Assembly: GCA_009193035.1 (NCBI GenBank)
Contig: SWDT01000010.1
Location: 1 to 64,000 of the forward strand
Length of the DNA: 64,000 nucleotides
Direction: 5' to 3'
From: Halicephalobus mephisto
Lineage: Eukaryota > Nematoda > Chromadorea > Rhabditida > Panagrolaimidae
Position numbers and translations under genes: made by a program. Shown piece after piece: positions 12,077 through 23,830 of the stretch (position 1 is the stretch's first letter; each line of letters begins with the position of its first letter). The notes under the pieces were generated by a model that was not told the DNA's origin, ran no database searches, and worked only from the letters and a program-made list of their open reading frames with translations.

Positions 12077-13834
12077 TTACAGTTCTGGGAAGCGATTGGG
12101 GTTCTCTACGTATGCTTTTGGGATTCTGAAGAACTTCATCGAGAGATTATCGCACCATTGGAACTTTTGAAAAGTGATTGTTGCCGTAATAGTTCGTAAC
12201 AGAGGAATTTCTAAAATTTCCATCATTTCTATCCATGATTAGTTAGATAACTTACCGACTCTCACAGGAAATCCCGAAGGCATTTTACAGTCACAAAATT
12301 GTCTTAGTTTTGACATGTGTTTCAAAGGAGCAATCACTTCCAAAATGTCAATCAATGTGTGTACACTCAAGGGGAACTCTGGACTTAATCCGACTCCAGC
12401 TTTGAAGACTTTCTTGTTAACTTTTTCCATAATTGGGCGTCCAAGATGTGGATATTCACTTTGAGGAGCTAAAATATATTCCTTCCAAGTAATGTTCGGT
12501 TTTGGAGGTGGCGGAAGAGAAGGTCTGTTTCTCAAACTTTTTACATCAGCTTCAGAAACGGTTCCTCCACTAGCAAAGCTCTGGAAATATGATTTGTTCT
12601 TCTTGATATCGTCTGCAGACAAATGTTCTCTCCTCTTCTTCGACACCAGGATCAGATTCTCGACATTGTAGTAATTAGCTGGGTAATTCCCAACAATTTC
12701 CGATTTTTCATGTTTAAAAAACCATCCACTCAAAGTTCTTTCAAAAGTAATCGGTTTCGTCGACATCTGGGCTGATACAATATCCGAACTCATCAGAACA
12801 TCAACTTCTTCATTGATGTCTGTATCGACTTGAGTGCTTTTCAATTTCTGATAAACTTTGGCTTTGTTGTCCAGAACAACAAGATGTTGTTTCAAATGCT
12901 CGACATGAGGATTGTAGATGAATGATATATCGCCTCTTTCCCAGCTTCGGTCATTGAAATCTACCAAAGTAGTGTCCATTCTTAAAGCAGTCCCATGTTT
13001 GTAGATTTTGCAAACATCCGAAGGTAAAACTCTTGACAATAGCGGTACTGAAAATCTTTCTCAATGATTCATTTATGACTTCTCTAATTACTCACCCCAA
13101 CTATGAAAGTCCCAATTAATTTCCATGTAAAAGTCATCCAATGAACTCAAAACTTCCATCAAATGCGGTTTCCGACTTGACAAGTGTTCTCTTGCCTGTG
13201 CTTTCATCTTCTTCAATAAGGATGTAACTAGAACAAACATCATGGAATACTACAATTTTATCAATGTTGGACTTACTTATCGCTCTGTCCCCATAACTGA
13301 CTGCTTCCATCAGCACACTCCATCCTTGAGCGTTTTTAATCTTGATTGGTGCGTTTCTCGAAGTCAATAACGTGATGCATTCCTTGTGTCCTAGCATAAC
13401 AGCGATATGAAGAGGGGTATTTCCATGAGGATCTTGATCCCCGATGTTATGTTGAGAATCATTTAATAATCTTGACAAGCTTTGAACATCGTTGTGGAAA
13501 GCAGCCTGAAAAATTTTTATAAAAATCGCAAATTACGAAACTTACCTTGTGCAAGGGATACCGTTCATCTTCATATTGCACCATTTGAGCATCGAGCGAA
13601 TCGAGCTGGGAATGCGGGGAACTCCACAGCAAATGAATCTTGTCCTTGAGAAAAGTAGTTATTGCCAAATAAAATGAGCGATTGATCTGGATTGAAGAGT
13701 TAGTTCTCTCTAGTCTTGGTGAATCATAAATTTCACCTGAAATTTTTATGAAAAATTTAACGAAATATATACGACCACGCAAAAAAGCAGAAATCAAAGT
13801 AATAAAAAATACCGAATTTGGGCGTAGGTTTCAT
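12077..13834 (-). CDS. Ankyrin-repeat protein with GPCR-chaperone domain, ANKRD13 family
   Basis: Exons 13834-13813, 13736-13546, 13505-13277, 13227-13096, 13047-12256 and 12210-12077 join in frame to 499 residues. N-terminal ankyrin repeats show YPLHKAAFHNDVQSL and GNTPLHIAVMLGHKE. They lead into KKMKAQAREHL, then the conserved DFYMEINWDFHSWVPLLSR and PSDVCKIYKHG blocks typical of the ANKRD13/GPCR-chaperone domain, which ends with IPLLRTITATITFQKF. Vertebrate relatives bind Lys63-ubiquitinated receptors at endosomes through C-terminal UIMs; here the protein stops soon after the chaperone domain and no UIM is seen. The second of two nearby ATGs (13834) is the only one that splices in frame. 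It lies 290 bp upstream of the astacin gene and 372 bp downstream of the Death/SEFIR gene, all on one strand. Confidence 0.85.
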
Positions 13835-14206
13835 CAATCATTTTGAAAATTAAAAAAATTTTAGACACATTTATGCAATTATAAAATTGTGTTTTTATCG
13901 AAAATCTATAATCCGAAAATCACAGGACAAATATCTTTTTGTTTTGAATTTTTTCAATAAAAAAAACCGGAAAGAAACTGTTCAAATTGGTTAGTACTTT
14001 TGAGCGATACAGATTGTGGAACTGGTTGCAAAAGAGCTGGAAGCGTGCGATTCGTGTTTGCTAGCGCTGTCGTCTTGGACAAAACCCGGAAAAAACACAA
14101 TCCGTTTATAGTGGAAATATTTACAAACTAGGATTGTTTTGATAGAAAAATCAAAAATATCAATGGCAATATTTACCAGTTTAAAATCGAGAAAATAATT
14201 ATAAAT

Positions 14207-15214
14207 TTATTTTTCAAATCCCTGATCGGTAAATAATCGTTGGCACAGGTCGTTGTAACCATCGGGAAACTTGTAACTGAGAGTCAGTGATGGCCATCCA
14301 TTAGGTTTCCTACCCGTAAAAGATTCTGGATAGACATAACGGAATCGTGTATTTCGGCTTCCGGTGCTGAAGAACTCGGTGTTCATCAGCTCATTGAGGG
14401 ATTTCCTAACGAACACAGATGGACTTTCATTGGAGTCAAGGGGTTTTCCCCAAATTTTGTCGTTGTAGTCTTGAGTAAAGTAAAGAACAATGTGACGAGC
14501 TTTGTAGAAAAGTTGTTGAAGAGTAAGTTGAATATTCGTTTCATCAATGCACTTATGTACAGGCAGAACGGTGATTCCGTGTTCTTTGCCTGTTTTTTCG
14601 AGATTCTTAAAAAAGAACCTGAAAAGTTTTTTCTCCGCCCCATCGTCAGCAATGTAGAAGGTAACCAGTATGAAATCACTTTTTGGAAATTCGAAAACGT
14701 TCTTAGTTCCTGAGTGGTTGTATGTTGTCGTAGTATACAAAGCGGAATCAGTAGTAGGGCTTCCCAAAGCTTGCAAACTCGATTCCAGACCGCCGATATA
14801 TGGAGCAATGTTCAGCAGCACATCTATCCGCTCAATGTCGCCGATAGACAATATCAATTTCCGAACGCTTAAGTTGGCGATTAGACTCAGTAGCTTCCCC
14901 ATTGGATTATCAGAATTCCGTAGTGAATAAGGATCGAATCCGGTAACCTCCATAGTCGCCCCCAAGTGCTCCCAATTCTTCATAGATCCAATCGCCGGTG
15001 GATTCAATCGTTGTGCAAGTAAATCATGGATAGTTCGCGGGAGTTGACGAACTAAAATGTGCTCAGGAGGCAAAGAACACGCATCTGACGGTTTTGGAGG
15101 AACGCTGAGAACGAACAAGTCCCGGAAGTTGCCATTGACAGACACAGCTAGCGGCTTTGGCGAGTCCTCATCAATAGCGATTGTCACTGTCAGAGTTTCG
15201 AATTCCTCTTCCAT
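14207..15214 (-). CDS. actl-1: Death + TIR/SEFIR-like adaptor, resembling ACT1-like ACTL-1
   Basis: A single-exon ORF of 335 residues from the ATG at 15214 (MEEEFETL); the longer upstream ORF reads through promoter sequence. Residues about 55-135 fit a Death domain (LLAQRLNPPAIGSMKNWEHL, then DNPMGKLLSLIANLS and IERIDVLLNIAPYI), close in layout to the Death domain of MyD88. Residues about 165-320 form an alpha/beta domain opening with SDFILVTFYIADDGAEKKL and including HIVLYFTQDYND, as in TIR and SEFIR (STIR) domains. In C. elegans the Death + SEFIR arrangement belongs to ACTL-1, the ACT1-like adaptor that couples IL-17 receptors to PIK-1 and NFKI-1; nematodes are thought to lack MyD88. Domain assignment is by pattern only, so a MyD88-like or other Death-fold adaptor remains possible. 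Confidence 0.55.
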   Translation of the reverse strand: MEEEFETLTVTIAIDEDSPKPLAVSVNGNFRDLFVLSVPPKPSDACSLPPEHILVRQLPRTIHDLLAQRLNPPAIGSMKNWEHLGATMEVTGFDPYSLRNSDNPMGKLLSLIANLSVRKLILSIGDIERIDVLLNIAPYIGGLESSLQALGSPTTDSALYTTTTYNHSGTKNVFEFPKSDFILVTFYIADDGAEKKLFRFFFKNLEKTGKEHGITVLPVHKCIDETNIQLTLQQLFYKARHIVLYFTQDYNDKIWGKPLDSNESPSVFVRKSLNELMNTEFFSTGSRNTRFRYVYPESFTGRKPNGWPSLTLSYKFPDGYNDLCQRLFTDQGFEK

Positions 15215-15943
15215 AAAAAATAATAGTGAGGAAAATAGAACAATAAATAAGGAAATTGATATATGAGGCGGAAACGAGATCGGTTCGATTTCAGAATGAC
15301 AAGCAGCTGACTCTTTTCGCGGCAAGAACAGCCGAGAACGAAGAAAGCAGTTTAAGCAAAATAGTTTGCTATTAGCGTTGAAAGTTACAGCAGATAAAAT
15401 AAACAAAATTAATGGAAAGAAAAGGGATCGGCGAATCCAGGAGGAGACACGTGCGAGATTACAATTCCGATCATGCTCGTCTATTGGCAGTCGTGTGGCG
15501 CTTTGCCAGAAAATAAGGGCATTGCGCGATCTCATTTTTAAATTCTTTTTTGTTTCACTTCGGATCCACTTTATTCCTTTTTTCCGCTCTCTTAGCCATT
15601 TCGATCTTCTTTTAATACAATATATCCATCAATATGCTCAAAATTGATCTATTAATTTACCTAATCTCTTAATTTCCGACTGATTTTGTTTTGCTCTCCA
15701 GGTTCTGCCTTATCTCCCATTACATGCTTCCCCTAATCCCTATGATCCTTTTGACGGCACTATTGTGACAGTGACTGCAATTTTCCCCATCACAGAAGCA
15801 GTGTCCTTGCCCAATGGTTTCGCTCCGCTTTTAAGAAAGGACAGGTGCAGCGACGGTTTTTATCGTGTCTTCGAATTTTCGATCCTGACTATTTGAACCG
15901 AAAGTGGTTTCAGGGACGGCGGAGGTTTTCCTTGGATGAGAAT
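15215..15943. promoter_or_regulatory. Shared divergent upstream region of the adaptor and the SLC44 gene
   Basis: 730 bp between two divergent start codons. It is less AT-rich than most intergenic DNA here, with pyrimidine-rich runs around 15540-15600 and 15690-15740. In the SLC44 frame an ORF extends upstream of 15944 to a GTG at 15845, but a TTTCAG at about 15907-15912 looks like a trans-splice or 5'UTR acceptor. No specific binding site is claimed. Confidence 0.4.
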
Positions 15944-18343
15944 ATGACTGGGCAGTGTTGTTGTCCGGGCGGAAGAGTTCTCTCGGAGGAATCTGGAGAA
16001 GCAACGGAGGTTTCACAGGTGGTTTTTTGTTTTTCATATTTGAATAATTTTAATATTTTTAGGTACCGTCTTTTGTTTGCAGAAAAAGAACCAGAAGTTG
16101 TACCGATATACTTACCTTGTTCGTTTTCATATGTTTCGGAATTTCACTTTTTATTATTGCCGCTTATGGGTTGTCCTACGGTGATGTCTACAGACTTCTG
16201 TATCCATCTGATTCCTTTGGAAATTTCTGCGGAAGAAGGAATCCGAGACTCTCGATGACGGACGATGGGAAAAGAACTTATTTCCCTCTTTCTGGAACTG
16301 ATCTGACAGATCGTAAATATGCCTTTCCTTTGAATTTCCGTCAATCTACTTCTACTGTCTGGGTCTGTGTCCATCAATGCCCTTCAATCCGCATAGATGA
16401 CAGAGAAGAAATGGTCAATTACTTGACGAATGTCAACAATCTTTGTACTTATGATACAAACGAATTTTCACAGCTGTCTTGGAATGATTTTTTCAACACC
16501 GGACCTTGTCCTGCTTTGCCTAGTTATCCTATGTGAGTTTCATTTTCCAATTATTTTTTATTTTCGTCCTTCCAGGATTACAAAATGGAATCGATGCCTC
16601 CCTAAACTCTTCCAAGACAATGCTCCTGGAATCATTAACCGTTATCTTTATTTCATGTGGAAATATGATTTTATCCGAGTTGTCACATTTGACCTTTTAC
16701 TTGTCTGGAAAGAGATTTGTGTTATCTGCGGTGCCTCATTAATTTTGTCTTTATTGATGAGTTTGTTGTTGAAGTATTTTTACAGAGCTGCTATTCATGC
16801 TGTATTTGCTGCAGGGACTTTGTTATTAGCTGGAGTTCCTCTCTCTCTAGGGGGTTTGTTTGTGCACAGATGCTTAAAAGAAAACAACAGATCAAAAGAA
16901 GAAACTGTATCAATGGATTATTACTTTTCTGATGATACTGCATTGGACTTGAGATCTCATTTTGTACTCATGTTAATTTCACTAATCATTTCTGTGAGTT
17001 TATTTTGGTGATATTTATTTAAATTAAATTTTTAAGGTAATCTTGCTTGTCCACTTGTACTATTTATGGCCAAAGAGAAAACTCATAATTGACCTTTTCG
17101 TTTTGACAAAGAAAACTCTTGAAATGAACCCTTGGTTAATAGTCCAACCAATTACGACAGCCATTTCTTTGTTGATTTTCTTGATTATCTGGGGTGTTGT
17201 AGCAGTACATTTATTCACAGCAACGGTTCCAATGATGCATACTATCAAGACAATAGGTAGTGTTGGATTTCGAGAAAAAGAAGAAAGTACTCTTCGGTAT
17301 CAATACCCAAAGATGGTCAGAGTCTTCATTTGGATCCATTGGGTTTCACTAATTTGGATTACTGGTTTTATTTTTGCTGCTCAAAGAATGGTTATCGCTG
17401 GAGCTGTTGCTTGTGGATATTTTTCAAAGTGAGTTTATAGAAAATTTTGGATTATTTGATTTATTTATTTTCAGAAAGAAACTCGGATATAATTGGCCGA
17501 TAACCAACAGTACTATGTTGCTTTTCCGATTTCATCTTGGTTCAGTTGCTTTAGGATCTTTAGTCCTTTTTATAGTTGGGTTTCCTAGATGGATAGTTAT
17601 TGAAATTTGTCATGCACTTAAAAATGGAAAAGGATGCTTCAGAAGAACTTTGAATACTTGTTTTGGAAAGATATTTAGAGGGGTAGAATTGTGGCTTCGT
17701 CCTCTTCATCATAATGCGTATACTGTAACTGCTATTTCTGGAGCTGATTTCTTCATTGCAGCGGGGATTGTAAGTTTGTTTTGCTTAAAATAAATGTTTT
17801 TTTTTTACTTAAAATAATTGTTATTTGTTTTGCTTATAGGCTGCTGATGCCTTGGAAGTCAATGCGGACAAGATTCCTTTGATCAATAAAGATGGAGGAT
17901 TTCTTATATTTTTTTCTAAAGCTACTGTTTCGCTACTTACGGGATTTATCGCTGCTTACATGTTCAGATTCAATCCTGAATTGGAGTTTTGGGTATTTCC
18001 GACGTTGTTGTGTGCTTTTGTGGCTTATGTGATTGCGAACAGTTTTTTGTCTATCTACGAAATGGTATTTGATACTCTTTTCGTCTGCTTTGCAGAAGAA
18101 ATCACGCTGGTTGAAACTTCTGGAGGAACTATGGACTTTAAGGATGAAGAAATACGTCAATTTATGGATGATACGATAAATATTGAAAGAAGTATGGGAA
18201 TTAGAAATGAATTAAATGATTCATCAGGAATTTCATGGAGAAATACTGGGAGAACTGTGAGATTTAACAGGAGAACTCAAGTTATGATGATATCGAGAAC
18301 AAGTAGTAAATTTGATGAAACCATAACAAGTATTGGATATTGA
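15944..18343 (+). CDS. Choline-transporter-like protein (CTL/SLC44)
   Basis: Exons 15944-16018, 16063-16532, 16576-16993, 17037-17428, 17475-17769 and 17840-18343 join in frame to 717 residues, a usual length for the family. The short N-terminus has a Cys cluster (GQCCCPGGR), then RSCTDI before the first membrane helix and the SYGDVYRLLYPSDSFGNFCG motif that opens the large extracellular loop. About nine to ten helices follow, with the family block FRFHLGSVALGSL and LHHNAYTVTAISGADFF near the C-terminal third. Relatives are polytopic choline or ethanolamine transporters of plasma membrane and organelles. The tail after the last helix is hydrophilic with a basic stretch. The 25-residue first exon is supported by frame and by resemblance to vertebrate CTL N-termini. 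Confidence 0.88.
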
Positions 18344-18780
18344 AATGTGGTACGGGTAAATTGTTAGATTAGTATTTGGTGAATTGTGTATATTTAGAGT
18401 AATATATGAAATCGTGTAAAAAATGAAAGATTAACTGTAATTTTGGAATTGGGGACTTTGAAATGAAAGCGATGGTTTGGTGTTGTGTGAATAACGCTGG
18501 GGATTTTCCGGACTTTTTGAATAGTGTTAAATTGGTTTAGAAAGTTAAAAAATGAAATTTATTAAAAAAATCAAAGTTTTATGTTCCAGAAATACAGTAT
18601 ACGAAGAACATTTTAGAATGCTTAGAAGAATCTTCGAAAATGAGTCGATATAAAAATAAAAAAGTAATTAAAATTACGAAATATAATTTTAACTTTTTTG
18701 AAAGTAATAAAAATAATAATTTAGGAATTCTAAAAATAATAACTTTTTTATAATTACAGTAAAATTCAAAAATCCCAAAT

Positions 18781-18990
18781 TTAATCAAAAAATTAAAACT
18801 TTAAATTTAAAAAAAAATTAAAAGTTTTTTAAATTTTCAACAAAAATTAAATTTTTCAACAAAATTAAAAGTTTTTTAAATTTTTTGGAAAATTAAAATT
18901 AAATTTTTTAAAGTTTCAACAAAAATTAAAATTAAATTTTTAACAAAATTAAAATTAAATTTTTAAAATTTTTCGGAAAATTAAAAGTCC
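18781..18990. repeat. AAATTAAAATT low-complexity repeat
   Basis: Irregular reiteration of AAAATTAAAATTAAATTTTT and TTCAACAAAAATTAAA over about 200 bp. Confidence 0.7.
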
Positions 18991-20764
18991 GAATGTCCTT
19001 TTAATTTTCATCTGCTTTTTGTTAAAAGTGGAATCAATAATCAGAAAAGTGCATTTTTGTCTTAGAGGACAACGTTCCTGATTTGCACTTTAAAAGTCGA
19101 ATTGATTTCTCGAATAGTGCAATCGATTACGTTGTACTTTTAATTTTTAAGTTTTTAAATTCTGAATTTTTAAAAATAAAAATTTTTTTGTTTGCAAAAT
19201 GGATGAAAAAAAATCTTTGAACACCTTGATGACCGTTTTGAAAAACCTAAGCCGAATAAATGACAGTCATGACCGTTTTGTGGAAAAAATGACCAAAAGA
19301 ACAGACATGCATGGCCACAGAGGTCATCTTGGATGACAGCTGTCTGTAGCTCTTCTGCAACAGGCGCCGGAAAAACAAGGGTCCTGGGGATGATTTCCAG
19401 GTCAAGTCGATACAATTTGTTAGAAAAATCAAAGAGATGGGAAAGTTGATGTTAGAATTAAAAAATAAAAAATAAAATTCTCCATATTATTAAAATCAAA
19501 ATTTCTGTCCGAAAAAATAACTTTTCATATATCAATATTTTGTTTTTTCTCATTTTTCATGTGTAAAAACTTTATTTTAGTTTGAAATTTTATTATTATT
19601 TTTATACATTTTCATAGTTTACCTAAAAGTGAAATTTTTAATTTTAATTATTATTTTCGACAAGTTTCTATTTTCGTTCATCTCATATTTTCTCATTTAG
19701 CAAATCTTTACCGAATCCGAAGGATTTAGCTTCTCAAGAACCAATCTGACCCGGACTTATCCAACTCTGTTCCTTCCGGTTTGTTGTCCAGCTTGCATCT
19801 GAAACAGCATAAACTATTCCGTCTTGCTAATTTGGCCAATGCCCCCGCGGTCACTCGGCCAATAATTTGATTACTCTATTGGATATTTCATGTTCTTTTT
19901 TAGTTTTTCCTACATTGTACAAAGTATTCCGGTAAACAGTCCAATTTTGGAAGAGTTATAATTCAGTGAATATTTAATCAATTTTCATAATTCTTTTTTT
20001 GTTAGATTCGAATGAGCTTTCAGTTTCGATTGATATAAAAAAAATATAAAATTTAAGTTATTTTTAAAGAAATATTCAGTATTAAACATTTTCGTTTTTT
20101 GTGAAGTTAACTTTGGCGTTCTGTCCCAAAGTTCGTTTTAAAAAATTACTTTTTAAATTTTGGCGTTCTGTTCCAAATTCTGCTTCAAACGTATGAAAAT
20201 TATAAAAATCCTAATTTTTTCGAAAAAGTTGATTTTTTCATTGCTTTTCAACCAAATTAGTTTTTTCATCATTTTCCAATCATAAGCAATATTGTCCAAA
20301 TCTAAAGAATCATAAAAATTCATACAGTACCTGCTGAGCTAATTCAATTTCAAAGTTGCACCTTTTTGGGACATTTTGTACTTTGAGTCAGTCTTTATTA
20401 AAATCTATATTTTCCAATTTCGAATTTTACACTTTAAGGATGAATGGAGAAGGAAATTCAATTTGTGTTTAAGTACGTCTATTACGAGATGTGTCTTTTT
20501 TGAGATGACGCTGTGGAGGGTCAGCTTTTTCGAGCAAAAAATTGAAAGCTTTCGAGCTTGAAAAAGCCACAAATTAGCCCAATTATTGTGGGAAAAGACG
20601 TCTATTTATTCATCGAGTATGTTTTGGTTTTATTTTTTCTGAAGAATTTCATAAATGTTATTCGAAATTAGGCCTAATTTAAAAAACTAAAAAGTATTTG
20701 ATTTGATAAAAAAATAAGAAAACCTGAATTCAGAATTGCTGGGACAGAAACTAGACTAGAAAGA

Positions 20765-20905
20765 GAGAATCTGAGACGGTGGCTTGAATTTCAGAAGACG
20801 CGGAATACTGTAGGGCTTCTCGGTTGTCTTCTGTGGGAAGAAATATGTTAAATTGTATTTTTGTTGTTTTATTAAAGATTATTAATCTGCTTCTGTTTTC
20901 TACTT
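20765..20905. repeat. Dispersed repeat, copy 1
   Basis: Shares GGAATACTGTAGGGC, a downstream GTTGTC and TTTTGTT-TTA-TAAAGATT with 26945-27065 in the same orientation. The two copies diverge by small indels. Confidence 0.5.
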
Positions 20906-22299
20906 TAACGAAAATCGATTTGAGAATCACCTGAACTAAGATCACAATTGGGACTTTGAATCGATTTCGAGAGAAGTTTGCTTTAATCTTTTCGGTTTAT
21001 GATCCATCCGCGGCTTTCTGATCCTTTGACCCGACTTGGACCAGATGAAACTGACCGTCGTCCATCTGGCCGGCTAGTTCCTTTTGAATTTTTACTTTTT
21101 TTATGTTTATTAGAATTTTATAACCTTCAGAACTTTCCAAAGTTTTAAAATCTTTGAAAATTTTATAAGTAATCTAAAATTGAATAATTTTTTTCTAATT
21201 TTGGAAATTTCTTTCGTCTTTGGGGATATTGATAAATGATCACATAGTTGATTTTTTCTGATTGACGTTCGAAAACAAGTTTGAAAAAAGTATCAGGAAG
21301 TATCTCTTTTTTCTTCGTTCCGGAGGTTCAGCATGGCGTTTTTGAATCCAGATCAGGATTTTTATTTTTTACTAATCACGATTATAATTGTGAAATTTTG
21401 CGATAATTATTTCCGAAAAATGAATCATAAAAAGTGATTTTGTAAAGCGGATTTTTTTAAGTAAAAAATGTTGAATTTGATTTTATTACGGTATTGAGAA
21501 ATTTTTGATTTTTGTTTTTTTATAATTAAGTTCACCATTCTTAAGTCCTCATTGACACAATCAATGAAATGCATTTTTTTCATAATCTTCAACAATGGGA
21601 ACCCTAAAGTGGCTGATGTCAAGTAGTTTGTGCTTTGATTTGGTGGATTTTGCTCATGACCTTAATGTCTTGACCTCAGCCTTGTAATCCATCTTAAGCT
21701 TCTTCCATAGCCTCAGGAATAACAAGTTTCATGTGACATTTTTGACAAACAGATAATTTTGATTTTTTATTAATTAATTTTACATATGTTATGATGTGTC
21801 ATTTTTTGAAAAAAAAATTAAAATTTTTCGTAAATTTATTTCGCGTCAATGACATCCGATGTTGATGAATCATATTTGTTATCTAATAATAAGATTAAAA
21901 AACTAATATCAAATTAACAATATATGGGTTGAATTACTAACTTTACAAATCACGACAGATTATAAAAGATCGTTCAACTTTTTTCATTATTTATTTTTTA
22001 AACAAAATAATTTTGTTTTTTTATGGAATATTTTATTAATGAAAGTGGAAATTGTAAATTCTTACTGTATTGGTAATTCTTAGTTAATCTTTTTTGTTTT
22101 GTAACGAAGCGAGAGGACGCCCGCTCAGCTGATTCAGACTGACTCTTATCGATGGTCGAGTTTTGAAGTCCCTTGGATTTCGTGCAATTCATCGAGTTAA
22201 ATTCCATCTTTTGTGCCTACAGAATCGGTTCATATAGAGACAATTTCGTAAAAAAACTCTAAATTTATAACTAGAATTTTGTTAAAATTTCTTAAATCA

Positions 22300-22434
22300 A
22301 ATTTTTGAAAATCTTTGAAAATTTTTAAAAATCTTTGAAAATATTTAAAAATCTTCGAAAATTCTTGAAAATTCTTGAAAATCTTTGAAAATTTTTGAAA
22401 ATATTTAAAAATTTTTGAAAATCTTCGAAAATTT
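22300..22434. repeat. 10 bp tandem repeat (ATCTTTGAAA)
   Basis: About thirteen consecutive copies of a 10-mer ATCTTTGAAA or near variants (ATTTTTGAAA, ATCTTCGAAA, ATATTTAAAA). Ten bases is close to one helical turn, so A-tracts fall in phase. Confidence 0.8.
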
Positions 22435-23299
22435 AGTTTGAATTTTTAGAATAAATATCAGAATTCTAAAAAGTCCCAAAACTTCGTGTTAAGACAATTT
22501 CACAACAAAACTTATTTTTGTTTTTTATAATATTATGACTGAAATTTCGTCAAAGTTTTCAGAATCCATTGCGAGATTCCAAAGTAATCTAAAACTGAGA
22601 ATTTCGAATATTTTGGAAATTTTGAATATTTTGTCGGAAAAAATCCGTAATGTCAATCTTTAGTCTTTATAGTAGCACAATTCTTTTTTATTACCTTTTG
22701 TCTTTCGCAGATAGCACAATCAAGGTCCACTATCCCCGAAAATTGGACTTTTCGACCACTGCTATGTTCCGCAACAGCTTTGCATCCACTTGACCGCCTT
22801 CTGACATTGATAGTTGGATTAACATTGCATTGATTTAGTAGAAACTTATTATCTTTTTCTATCGACCATAATCCAGCAGCTAAATAGGCAATTTTATGTG
22901 GAACAAGGGTGCTTCTCATTTTGGCGGCGCCTGGTGCGCGAGTCGAAACAAGTGTTCTCGGATGCAACTTTGGCCAAGCGGAAACTCTTTTGTCGTTTTC
23001 TTCAAGGATTGCCAGTCCAAAACAATTTTCTCGCGCAGCAGATTTCATTTCATGTTTCTCGAAAATTAAAGTCTTTTCATTAAAATAAAAATGGTCAGTT
23101 TGCTTGTGGCCATAGTTTCCTTTTTTTTAAGGGAAGTTTTTGAATCACCATGTTTGTCGAAAATTGAATGATTGGTTTTTCTAAGGTTTGGGAGATGAAT
23201 AACGTTGCAAAATTATTTTATGACCCGTTTTACTTATTGACATTTAGTTTGGATGGATTCTTGGTTTTGGAACAATTATATTCCATAAGTTTTTGTTTT

Positions 23300-23830
23300 G
23301 AATGATTTTTTGTCTCGAGAAGATTTTTCACTTTTTAGTATACTGTAACTTTGATGGTTTTTCTTCTGGAATAATTGTTTTTTATATTTTTATTTTTTTA
23401 ATGATTTTTTTATTTCGAGATTTTCCTCTTTTTAGTATACTGTAATTTTGGTGATTTTTGCTTTGGAAATTATTTTTTAAATTTTTATTTTTTTAAATTT
23501 TGAATGGTTTTTTGTCTCGAGAAGATTTTTCACTTTTTAGTATACTGTAATTTTAGTGATTTTTCTTCTGGAATAATTATTTTTTATTTTTATTTTGAAT
23601 ATTTTTTTGTCTCGAGAAGATTTTTCGGTACACTGTAATTTTGGTGATTCTTTAATCTTGAAACAATTCTAATTTTTTATATTTGGAACAATTTCTTGGT
23701 CCTAACAGGATTAATTTTTCAATGTACTGTATTTTTAATAAGTTTGGTTTGAAACGATTATTTTTACTTTTTATATTTCGAATAATTCCTTGATTTGAAA
23801 AGATTTCTTTTAATATTCCATATTTTTGAC
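23300..23830. repeat. Tandem repeat, period about 100 bp
   Basis: Units start near 23302, 23401, 23502 and 23597, with worn units near 23681 and 23777. Each has TTTTTGTCTCGAGAAGATTT, then TTTTTAGTATACTGTAATTT and a T-rich spacer. Divergence grows toward the right end. Confidence 0.75.

Noticed and set aside
15215..15535. N-terminal extension of the adaptor ORF, with a hydrophobic segment suggesting a membrane protein
   Set aside because: The extension has no family similarity, and the first Met of the acidic Death-domain leader at 15214 is the natural start.
15845..15943. Upstream GTG start for the SLC44 protein
   Set aside because: Non-ATG; the ATG at 15944 directly precedes the family-like Cys-rich N-terminus and follows a likely trans-splice acceptor.
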